From Anaerolineales bacterium (lineage in GTDB: Bacteria; Chloroflexota; Anaerolineae; Anaerolineales; E44-bin32): a stretch of DNA of 5,261 nucleotides. The notes under the pieces are model-generated. The model saw only the letters and a list, made by a program, of their open reading frames with translations. It did no database searches and was not told where the DNA came from. Of this stretch, positions 1-5,232 are shown piece by piece (within the stretch, counting starts at the first letter, position 1; each line of letters starts with the position of its first letter). The position numbers and the translations under genes are program-made. The stretch is from assembly GCA_011772595.1 (NCBI GenBank), contig WVZH01000175.1:1-5261 (forward strand), in the 5' to 3' direction.

Positions 1-552
1 GGGAGACAAGTCGCCAATTTGCACACGGCCGTGTACAGCTTAAGGCGTGCACTCGGTCGCGATGTCATTCTGCATGAGGGCACGACCTATGCTTTGAATA
101 CAGAGATCCTTATCGAGTATGATGTGGCTCGATTTGAGCGATCCGCCTCAATCGCAGAGGGTTTACCCCCTGGAGACCCGCGCAGGATGTTTGCCCTAAC
201 GGAGGCGATCAATTCGTATTCGGGATCCTTCTTGCCGGAGTTTATGTCTGATTGGGTTCTCGAGCGTCGACGAGCCCTGGAGATACATTATCTGGATCTA
301 CTGGCACAGCATGCCGAAGAGGCTTTGATCCGGGATCAGCCGATTAGAGCAGTTAACACTCTTCGACAGGCGTTACAGATTGATCCCTACCGCGATGACA
401 CTAACATGCGGTTTCTAGAGGCGCTTGGACGTTTAGGCCGTCGTAGCGAAATCGTTGCGCATTATCAGAAGTACGTTCGACTGCTGTCTACTGAACTTGG
501 TCTCGATCCCCCGAAGCCGATTCGCGAGTTGTATTCGAAATTAATCGACTGA
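1..552 (+). CDS. SARP/AfsR-type transcriptional regulator, C-terminal part (BTAD domain), 5'-truncated
   Basis: Partial gene: the reading frame is open from base 1 and gives 183 codons, so the start lies upstream. A TTG at 19 is inside a conserved helix and is not a credible start. Visible residues 7-19 (LHTAVYSLRRALG) match the last helix of an OmpR-type winged helix, and about 21-33 match its wing. From about residue 39 to the end is a bacterial transcriptional activator domain (BTAD): all-helical TPR-like, with the family hallmarks GSFLPEF..DWVLERR, LDLL..HAEEAL, ALQIDPYRDD, ALGRLGRR, and the ending TELGLDPPKPIRELY. The protein stops where BTAD normally ends, so this is the C-terminus of either a small SARP or a large MalT/AfsR-like ATPase-TPR regulator; the window cannot say which. 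Known role of the family: DNA-binding activator recognising direct repeats near -35. A fitting repeat pair lies 330 bases downstream of the stop (882-899), so this protein may control the unit beginning there (inference). Confidence 0.9.
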   Translation, partial: GRQVANLHTAVYSLRRALGRDVILHEGTTYALNTEILIEYDVARFERSASIAEGLPPGDPRRMFALTEAINSYSGSFLPEFMSDWVLERRRALEIHYLDLLAQHAEEALIRDQPIRAVNTLRQALQIDPYRDDTNMRFLEALGRLGRRSEIVAHYQKYVRLLSTELGLDPPKPIRELYSKLID

Positions 553-679
553 TTCTCACTTCCGGAACCCCCAATTTTCCTGGTTGCACCGTTATCTCCT
601 CTATTCTAAAATTGTCGTCGGCAGGCACGACTTTCGTATACACGCACCTCAGCGCACCTAAATCGATTATTGCTCATGT

Positions 680-704
680 GGACGACGAATATTCGCCATC
701 GTCC
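680..704. repeat. Nested inverted repeat (hairpin or operator)
   Basis: GGACGA (680-685) pairs with TCGTCC (699-704). Inside is the perfect 10-bp palindrome CGAATATTCG (686-695), offset by a CCA bulge. It could be an operator for a dimeric regulator or an RNA hairpin ending the upstream transcript. No T-tract follows; the sequence continues into a purine-rich AGGAGGGGAGAGAG stretch. The role is unknown. Confidence 0.35.
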
Positions 705-740
705 GTTAGGAGGGGAGAGAGGTTTACGGCAGAATTGAGA

Positions 741-746
741 TATACT
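741..746 (+). promoter_or_regulatory. Possible -10 box (TATACT)
   Basis: TATACT matches 5 of 6 bases of the sigma-70 consensus TATAAT. No good -35 sits 16-18 bp upstream and there is no extended TG. It is listed because an 18-bp palindrome begins 20 bp downstream, where a repressor could block a transcript starting near 753. Confidence 0.25.
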
Positions 747-766
747 CATTTGCTCGGGATTCGTAC

Positions 767-784
767 TGGTGTCTAGAGACACCA
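767..784. promoter_or_regulatory. 18-bp palindrome, likely operator
   Basis: TGGTGTCT (767-774) and AGACACCA (777-784) are perfect 8-bp inverted repeats around an AG centre. A short, compact, non-hairpin-friendly palindrome (2-nt centre) in an intergenic region is typical of a binding site for a dimeric helix-turn-helix regulator. The regulator is not identified. Confidence 0.45.
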
Positions 785-881
785 CATCTTAAGTTATGTA
801 AAGTCATCGATCTCTGAATCCATTCCTTCAGTAGCGTATAACTACGCGCATTTGCCATCTATTGGATACGATCATTTTTAC

Positions 882-914
882 GTTGAGAATCTGTTGAGAC
901 CCTTACGCTATTTT
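882..914 (+). promoter_or_regulatory. SARP-type promoter: two heptamer direct repeats plus -10 box
   Basis: GTTGAGA occurs at 882-888 and again at 893-899, so the heptamers are separated by 4 bp and repeat every 11 bp. A TATTTT box (909-914, 4 of 6 matches to TATAAT) begins 9 bp after the second repeat. Established pattern for SARP activators (ActII-ORF4 and DnrI type): heptamer direct repeats with a TCGAG-like core, 11 bp apart, the downstream copy about 8 bp before -10, in place of a normal -35. The core TTGAG here is one base from TCGAG. Transcription would start near 921, just upstream of the strong ribosome binding site at 937-945. The nearby BTAD gene at 1-552 is the obvious candidate activator (inference). 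Confidence 0.5.
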
Positions 915-936
915 TATGGTGAGAGGGAACGAAATC

Positions 937-945
937 AAGAGGAGG
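937..945 (+). promoter_or_regulatory. Very strong ribosome binding site (AAGAGGAGG)
   Basis: AAGAGGAGG lies 5 bases before ATG 951. It is the best Shine-Dalgarno match in the window, and it serves an ORF of only 15 codons, so it deserves notice as evidence that the small ORF is translated. Confidence 0.55.
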
Positions 946-950
946 TTGTC

Positions 951-998
951 ATGGCCAGTAGTCGCTGCCCACGCGATGGTCCAGGAGTAGGTGACTAA
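951..998 (+). CDS. Short leader-like peptide ORF, 15 aa
   Basis: ATG 951 to TAA 996-998 encodes MASSRCPRDGPGVGD. I do not recognise it. Support for translation is the consensus ribosome binding site at optimal spacing and a promoter candidate at 882-914. It contains one Cys, two Arg, two Pro and four Gly, and has no run of a single rare amino acid that would define a classical amino-acid attenuator. Its stop codon abuts the left arm of the hairpin at 998-1028, so a ribosome on the ORF would cover that arm. It could be a regulatory leader peptide, a tiny bioactive peptide, or the surviving start of a deleted gene. No frameshift that would restore a longer protein was noticed. Confidence 0.4.
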   Translation: MASSRCPRDGPGVGD

Positions 999-1028
999 CT
1001 AGCAACCGAATAAGTAAGGATTGCTAGT
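998..1028 (+). promoter_or_regulatory. Hairpin 1 of the leader region
   Basis: ACTAGCAA (998-1005) and TTGCTAGT (1021-1028) are perfect 8-bp inverted repeats around a 15-base loop. The left arm starts on the last base of the leader ORF stop codon, so translation of that ORF could disrupt the fold. This is the geometry expected of an attenuator or mRNA-stability element. Confidence 0.4.
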
Positions 1029-1036
1029 AATCATTG

Positions 1037-1081
1037 AAGCGCCCGGCAGCGAGGCGAAGTAGCCTGCTGCCTTTCGCTTTT
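1037..1081 (+). terminator. Hairpin 2: terminator or attenuator
   Basis: Core stem GGCAGC (1045-1050) with GCTGCC (1066-1071), a bulged G at 1051, then AGGC (1052-1055) with GCCT (1062-1065) around the loop GAAGTA. An outer stem AAGCG (1037-1041) pairs with CGCTT (1075-1079) across a CCC/TTT internal loop. The core stem is followed by TTTCGCTTTT, an imperfect T-tract. It sits 38 bases upstream of the 1112-1116 ribosome binding site, so as a terminator it would either end a short leader transcript or act as an attenuator for the 1123-1916 genes. Confidence 0.5.
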
Positions 1082-1122
1082 ATAAATGAAGATGACATCG
1101 AACCCATTCTTGGAGGTTTGAA

Positions 1123-1413
1123 ATGAGTATGCAAGCCCTTAATCAACTTGTGGCACGTTCGATCATCGATCCGGGTGTCGTACAGGCGTTCTCGGCAGGA
1201 CGGATGGATGAATTAGTGGCTGAGATGGGATTTGCACCTGCAGTCCGTCAACGTCTCTCCCAACTTGAGGCCGGTTCATGGGCCGAGTTTGCTGTTCTCG
1301 CCTATCGAATTGTCCAAGCGGTTGAGGTACCTGCACTTAGGATCGAACTACCCTCACCTTTGACTGGTTTACTGCCGGATCAAAGCATGGCTGAGGGAGA
1401 ACAAGCGGCATGA
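1123..1413 (+). CDS. Small helical protein, LigA-like / RiPP-leader-like, function unknown
   Basis: 96 aa. The ATG start is supported by GGAGG at 1112-1116 with 6-base spacing. Residues 1-68 look all-helical: LNQLVARSIIDPGVVQAF, then L..EMGF, then VRQRLSQLEAGSWAEFAVLAY. The pattern 'DP..xxF...L...GF....L..LEA....FA' resembles the LigA-like fold found in the small subunit of LigAB dioxygenases and in leader regions of Os1348/Franean1_4349-type RiPP precursors; this is recognition by pattern only. The tail (about 69-96) is extended, acidic and Pro-containing, and ends in EGEQAA. There is no Cys anywhere and few Ser/Thr in the tail, so a normal thioether or azoline core peptide is not evident. 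It overlaps the next gene by ATGA, so the two products are probably made in a set ratio and may interact. It could equally be a small adaptor or an antitoxin-like partner. Confidence 0.75.
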   Translation: MSMQALNQLVARSIIDPGVVQAFSAGRMDELVAEMGFAPAVRQRLSQLEAGSWAEFAVLAYRIVQAVEVPALRIELPSPLTGLLPDQSMAEGEQAA

Positions 1414-1916
1414 TTCCTGTTACGAGAAGAGAGCGCCAGTGGTTCTTACGCAATCTAGCGCAAGGCCTCGCTGATTATCTCGGGGTCATGGAACCACCGG
1501 TTTCGATCGAAGATCTGCTCCAAAACCCACCACACTTGTATCATTCTGACTTTGGTGTCGTGGATACGTATTCCAGTCTTTGGGATGCTACTTTCGCGCG
1601 GCCACCCAGTCAAAGAGGCAGCATCTTCGTTCGTAACGATCTTGAACCAGAAGAACGTCGCTTTGCCCTTGCTCGTGAGACCTTGAGTGCGATCATTACA
1701 AGTAAACATGGCCGGGCGATGGGGCTCTTCGATCTCATCATTCCGCACTTACGCGAGTCGGCGGAATATTTTGCGCGCTTTCTCCTCGCACCTCCTCGAC
1801 TTTTTGAGGCTTATCGGAACCGTAACGGGGACGTTCATCAACTCGCCAAAGATTTTCAGATCCCTGGGAAAGTAGCTTCGAAACGGCTGGAAGATTCTGA
1901 GGACGACAATCCTTAG
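1410..1916 (+). CDS. ImmA/IrrE-like protein with degenerate active site (pseudo-protease)
   Basis: 168 aa. ATG 1410 overlaps the preceding stop (ATGA), with a GAGGGAGA ribosome binding site at 1393-1400. The layout follows the ImmA/IrrE (DUF955) metalloprotease family: PPVSIEDLL (29-37), a strand with SIFVRND (71-77), RRFALARETLSAII (83-96) where active members have RFTLAHELGHLL, RESAEYFARFLLAPP (115-129) where they have E..AN.FA..LLMP, and a terminal LAKDFQIPGKVASKRL (145-160) matching the usual LA..F.VS...A..RL. The zinc motif HExxH is replaced by R89-E90-T-L-S93: the Glu remains but both His ligands are lost, so proteolysis is unlikely (inference). Known active members cleave repressors in phage/ICE lysogeny (ImmA) or the stress regulator DdrO (IrrE/PprI). 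A dead copy might bind a repressor or a peptide without cutting it. The usual XRE-family helix-turn-helix partner is absent; the partner here is the 96-aa protein. Confidence 0.7.
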   Translation: MIPVTRRERQWFLRNLAQGLADYLGVMEPPVSIEDLLQNPPHLYHSDFGVVDTYSSLWDATFARPPSQRGSIFVRNDLEPEERRFALARETLSAIITSKHGRAMGLFDLIIPHLRESAEYFARFLLAPPRLFEAYRNRNGDVHQLAKDFQIPGKVASKRLEDSEDDNP

Positions 1917-1948
1917 AGCCAGTTGAGATACAGGTCTTGCAATGTACG

Positions 1949-1970
1949 GAGCCGGTCGTAAGACCGGCTC
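1949..1970 (+). terminator. Strong hairpin with GTAA loop, probable terminator of the 1123-1916 unit
   Basis: GAGCCGGTC (1949-1957) pairs perfectly with GACCGGCTC (1962-1970) across GTAA, a GNRA-type tetraloop. It lies 32 bases after the stop at 1916. The following bases GAGTGCTTTCGCGCTT have only a weak T-run, so intrinsic termination may be leaky, or the stem may instead protect the transcript 3' end. Confidence 0.55.
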
Positions 1971-2062
1971 GAGTGCTTTCGCGCTTCCGACTGTTCGCAA
2001 GCAGCATGGAGGGTTTTATTGGCACCTTCCTTGCAACGCATGTCAGGAATGTAGAAGGCATG

Positions 2063-2068
2063 TATAAT
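2063..2068 (+). promoter_or_regulatory. -10 box (TATAAT) for the 2092-5093 unit
   Basis: A perfect TATAAT, 24 bases before TTG 2092, predicts a start near 2075 and a very short untranslated leader. No convincing -35 lies 16-18 bp upstream. The hexamer GCATGT occurs twice just upstream, at 2038-2043 and 2058-2063, about two helical turns apart, which could be an activator site (weak). Confidence 0.45.
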
Positions 2069-2091
2069 CGCGCCTTTGAGGATTGCGAATC

Positions 2092-4005
2092 TTGAAGAAT
2101 AATCACGCTGCGAACAATCGAATGCCAAGGGAACCCTCTCGCACTTTGAGAGTGTGGAGTTTTCGATTATTCCTGTTGGTCACACTGTTTGTTGTTGGGG
2201 CTGTCGGATGGGCAAGCATTCGAGTACAAGATGTGCTGAGCCCAACCCAAGTGGACCCGACGTTGATCGCGCTGGCTACCTCGTTGAACAACACGTCGAC
2301 TCCCACGGCTCCATGGACTCCTTCTCCCGTTCTTCCGAGTGACACACCTGCTCCGACACGAATCGCATCCTCAGGTACGCTAATCCTGGCAATCAGGGTC
2401 TCGGGTTGGACCCACTTGTGGGCTTACGTTCCTGGCGATTCAAATGCCGTGCAGATAACCGGCGGTAGTTGGGACGATCTCGATCCGGCTGTAAGTCCTG
2501 ATGGGACACAGATTGCATTCACTTCCCGACGATCAGGATACTGGGATTTGTACGTCCTTGATATTAGGACTGGCGAGATTCGACAGCTTACGGATACGCC
2601 AGGATTTGAAGGACATCCAACTTGGTCACCTGATGGGCTCTGGATCGCCTTCGAAGCATATTACGACGGTGACTATGATATCTGGATCATGCCCGTGGAC
2701 TTGGGGCAGGCCCCGATCCAGCTTACAGATCATCCTGCGGCGGATTATTCACCTTCATGGGATCCATTAGGCCGGCGAATTGCCTTTGTCTCCCATCGAG
2801 AAGGTTCGCCCGATGTTTTTCTCGCAGATCTAGATCACCCCGATGATCGTTTTCGAAATCTGACACGGACAGTGGATAAGATTGAGCGCAACCCAGCTTT
2901 CAGCCCGGATGGCTACTCGCTGGCCTATAGTGAATCTGCCTCTGGTCTCGATCTTGTCATGCTGCTCAATTTAAATGACCTAACCCGCCCACCTTTGAAG
3001 ATCGGTCAGGGGCAGCGGATCGCATGGGCACCTGATGGTCGGCGTTTCGTTGCAGTCTTGCAAACGCTGTTGAACACCCATCTCCAGGCGTACGCACTAA
3101 ACAATGGCGAGTACGTAGATTTACCAGTAATTCCTTTGAACGATGTGGAAAGCGTTTACTGGACGGCCGCAGGTTTGCCCGGGGAGGTTTATTCTGTATC
3201 GAGGGCACAACCTACCATGGCTCCTCTTTTTGAGGTTGGTAGCTCGATATCCGCATCAGACCGGCGTTCGTTAGTCGATCTTCCAGGCGTCACGGCACCC
3301 CATGCTGCGCTCTCGGATGCCGTCGATGAAGCCTTCCTTGCTCTAAAGACCCGCAGCGTGGAGACTATGGGTTGGGATTTCTTGAAGAGCTTGGACAACG
3401 CTTTCGTTGGATTGAACGACCCCATGCCGCCAGGCTTTGCGTACAACGATTGGTTGTATACAGGTCGTGCCTTCGTTTTCAGCAGTGCTGCGATTCAAGC
3501 TGGCTGGGTGGAGTTCGTGCGCCAGGACCTAGGCGGTCAAACCTATTGGCATGTATATGTTTTAGCCGGCGTTCAAGACGGTTCACTGGGAATGCCTCTA
3601 CGTGATGTGCCCTGGGATTTTGATACCCGCCATAATGGAGATCCTATCACTTATGACCAAGGCGGTTCCTTACGTGCAACCCTTCCACAAGGCTATTATG
3701 TAGATTTCACACAACTCGCAGCCGACTTCGGCTTTGAGAGACTTCCAGCGATGACCAATTGGCGGACGTTTCATCCAGGCGCTCGCTATAATGAATTTGT
3801 TCGCACGGACGGTTTGGATTGGACAGGGGCGATGCTGGAGTTTTATCCCGCCTCCGCACTCGTTACGCCCACGCCTTTTCGTACTCCTACGAGGACCCCC
3901 ACTCGAACTCCTCGACCAACCGCGACGCCCTGGTGGTGGCGTTGGCGAACACCCTCACCAACTCCTACTCAAATTACCATGCCCACTCCGACCGATACAC
4001 CATGA
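2092..4005 (+). CDS. Membrane-anchored PD40/TolB-like beta-propeller protein with unassigned C-terminal domain
   Basis: 637 aa from TTG 2092, chosen because GAGGA (2078-2082) lies 9 bases upstream. TTG 2083 has that site too close, and ATG 2122 (residue 11) has none; any of these keeps the whole mature protein. Residues 10-25 are Arg-rich and about 24-43 (FRLFLLVTLFVVGAVGW) form one membrane segment, so the body is outside. A Thr/Pro-rich linker spans about 65-92. A propeller follows at about 95-385, with six or seven blades and clear PD40 motifs: VSPDGTQIAF, WSPDGLWIAF, WDPLGRRIAF, FSPDGYSLAY, WAPDGRRF, alternating with D(L/I)(Y/W) strands and QLTD turns. Residues about 396-590 form a Trp/Phe/Gly-rich domain I cannot assign. 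The tail 591-637 is Thr-Pro-Arg rich with WWWRWR at 614-619. The stop overlaps the start of the M23 gene (ATGA), so the two are probably co-translated and act together at the cell surface. TolB-like propellers usually bind partner proteins or polymers; no catalytic residues were seen. Confidence 0.85.
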   Translation: MKNNHAANNRMPREPSRTLRVWSFRLFLLVTLFVVGAVGWASIRVQDVLSPTQVDPTLIALATSLNNTSTPTAPWTPSPVLPSDTPAPTRIASSGTLILAIRVSGWTHLWAYVPGDSNAVQITGGSWDDLDPAVSPDGTQIAFTSRRSGYWDLYVLDIRTGEIRQLTDTPGFEGHPTWSPDGLWIAFEAYYDGDYDIWIMPVDLGQAPIQLTDHPAADYSPSWDPLGRRIAFVSHREGSPDVFLADLDHPDDRFRNLTRTVDKIERNPAFSPDGYSLAYSESASGLDLVMLLNLNDLTRPPLKIGQGQRIAWAPDGRRFVAVLQTLLNTHLQAYALNNGEYVDLPVIPLNDVESVYWTAAGLPGEVYSVSRAQPTMAPLFEVGSSISASDRRSLVDLPGVTAPHAALSDAVDEAFLALKTRSVETMGWDFLKSLDNAFVGLNDPMPPGFAYNDWLYTGRAFVFSSAAIQAGWVEFVRQDLGGQTYWHVYVLAGVQDGSLGMPLRDVPWDFDTRHNGDPITYDQGGSLRATLPQGYYVDFTQLAADFGFERLPAMTNWRTFHPGARYNEFVRTDGLDWTGAMLEFYPASALVTPTPFRTPTRTPTRTPRPTATPWWWRWRTPSPTPTQITMPTPTDTP

Positions 4006-5093
4006 AACGACACCACCTGCTCTTTTGTTTAGCATGGACCTGTGCAGTGATTTCTCTTGGTTCTTGTAGGTCGGGGTTGGATGAAACCTTGCCGGACGAT
4101 ATCTCCCCAGTTCAGAATGTTCCCCCACCCACCGTACAACCTACGTCTACCGCCACACCTGCGACGCAAGAAATCTCGCTCGTTGGTCCTGCGCGAACCC
4201 CACTGCCTCTAAGCCTTCCTACAGTCGCTCCGAGCCCTGAACTCGCGTGGCGTCCACCTCCTTATCCAATCCCATGGGCGCTAAACCCTCAAGACCATTT
4301 CTACTTCGCACGCCCGATCCCTTCTGGTCAGGTCAATTGGCCACACCCGTTTTATCGATACGGGAATACCCATTTTGGCGATCAGCCCGTTCATACGGGT
4401 GTTGATCTGGGTGCGGATCGCGGTGCTCCGGTATTGGCTGCGGCCTCTGGTGAGGTCATTTGGACGGGTTATGGTCTTTATCGAGGCGTAGAAGATCCTT
4501 CAGACCCCTATGGTTTAGCAGTGGCTATCCGTCACGATTTTGGATATCAAGGGGAGGAGCTATATACCGTATATGCCCATCTCCAATCGATCGTCGTGTG
4601 GAATGGACAACGTGTCGAAACAGGGGAACAGATTGGAACCGTCGGGTCTACGGGAGAATCGGAAGGACCTCATTTACACTTCGAGGTTCGCCTTGGGGAA
4701 AATAGCTACTTCAACACCCGCAATCCCGAATTATGGATGGTGCCACCTGAAGGCTGGGCGGTCCTGGCTGGACGTATCACCGATACCTACGGGAATCTTA
4801 TGCCGGAGTATCAAGTTCAAATCAAATCGGTCGTCAGCGGACAGCAATGGGACGTTTGGACGTACGCGCCAGGAACAGTCCATCCGGATCAACACCATAA
4901 CGAGAATTTTGTGATCAGTGATCTACCCGCCGGGCCGTATGAAGTGCGGGTTGATTTCATCGGACGGTCCTTTAATGCCCACTTATTGATCCACCCAGGG
5001 GAAACCAATTACATCATTTTCCGGGGACGACGAGGCTTCTTCGTCCACCCGACCCCAACGCCATCCGATCTTTCCAGACCCCCTGACCTCTGA
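4002..5093 (+). CDS. Lipoprotein M23/LytM-type metallo-endopeptidase
   Basis: 363 aa. ATG 4002 is chosen because a complete lipoprotein signal begins there: MKRHH, a hydrophobic stretch 6-20, and lipobox L19-G-S-C22. An in-frame TTG at 3819 would add 61 residues that are only the other-frame reading of the upstream Thr-Pro tail. A Pro/Thr-rich spacer covers about 33-92. The M23 domain (about 98-247) shows HTGVDLG (H131, D135), YAHL (H193) and HLHFEVR (H224, H226), i.e. all expected zinc and catalytic positions, so it should be active. Known activity: cleaving peptide cross-links or stems of peptidoglycan. Residues 252-348 form a beta-rich domain (GRITDTYGNLMPEYQVQI, then FVISDLPAGPYEVRVDF) resembling carboxypeptidase-regulatory/CNA-B folds, perhaps for wall or partner binding. 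The start overlaps the previous stop (ATGA) and no Shine-Dalgarno is visible, so translation likely depends on reinitiation after the propeller gene. Confidence 0.92.
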   Translation: MKRHHLLFCLAWTCAVISLGSCRSGLDETLPDDISPVQNVPPPTVQPTSTATPATQEISLVGPARTPLPLSLPTVAPSPELAWRPPPYPIPWALNPQDHFYFARPIPSGQVNWPHPFYRYGNTHFGDQPVHTGVDLGADRGAPVLAAASGEVIWTGYGLYRGVEDPSDPYGLAVAIRHDFGYQGEELYTVYAHLQSIVVWNGQRVETGEQIGTVGSTGESEGPHLHFEVRLGENSYFNTRNPELWMVPPEGWAVLAGRITDTYGNLMPEYQVQIKSVVSGQQWDVWTYAPGTVHPDQHHNENFVISDLPAGPYEVRVDFIGRSFNAHLLIHPGETNYIIFRGRRGFFVHPTPTPSDLSRPPDL

Positions 5094-5232
5094 CCCCTCG
5101 TCACAAATAGCGATTGAGCAAGCCAGGGGGAGCGAGTCGGATTCGGGTTTAATCAACGTGATATCGCAGAACATCCCTCCAGTCATTGATGAGTTAATTC
5201 CATATTGCAAAAGCAAATTGCCGGAATCGATG

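Larger units (their letters stand above)
553..1122. other. 570-base intergenic region rich in regulatory-looking structure
   Basis: No ORF of useful length on either strand. Bases 553-670 follow the regulator gene and hold nothing I can support beyond a weak 5-bp stem (614-631). Bases 680-704 form a nested inverted repeat. Bases 741-784 hold a -10-like TATACT followed by an 18-bp operator-like palindrome. A 5-bp inverted repeat GCGTA-TAAC-TACGC lies at 834-847. Bases 882-914 look like a SARP-type promoter. Bases 951-998 encode a 15-aa peptide with a very strong ribosome binding site. Bases 998-1081 fold as two successive hairpins, and TATAAA at 1081-1086 could be another -10 box. Taken together this reads as a multi-layer control region for the 1123-1916 unit. 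Confidence 0.6.

Noticed and set aside
614..634. GTCGT/ACGAC stem followed by TTT as a terminator for the BTAD gene.
   Set aside because: Only 5 bp with an 8-base loop and three T; too weak to call.
676..738. A 20-codon ORF from ATG 676 across the nested palindrome.
   Set aside because: No ribosome binding site, no recognisable product, and the palindrome explains the local sequence better.
916..990. A 24-codon ORF from ATG 916, overlapping the 951 leader ORF in another frame.
   Set aside because: No ribosome binding site precedes it, and its start lies at or before the expected transcription start of the 882-914 promoter.
1018..1032. GGATTGCTAGTAATC contains the GCTAGTAATC core that is nearly universal in 16S rRNA (around E. 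coli position 1340).
   Set aside because: The flanking bases do not continue as rRNA, and most of the match is the right arm of the 998-1028 inverted repeat. I treat it as coincidence, though a search would settle it.
3819..4001. In-frame upstream extension of the M23 gene from TTG 3819.
   Set aside because: It lies inside the propeller gene's C-terminal codons, and the low-complexity Thr-Pro DNA keeps the other frame open. The lipoprotein signal begins exactly at 4002.
3865..4002. Imperfect ACTCCTAC/ACTCGAACTCCT-type repeats, considered as a CRISPR-like or minisatellite array.
   Set aside because: They are codons of a Thr-Pro-Arg linker with no regular repeat-spacer structure.
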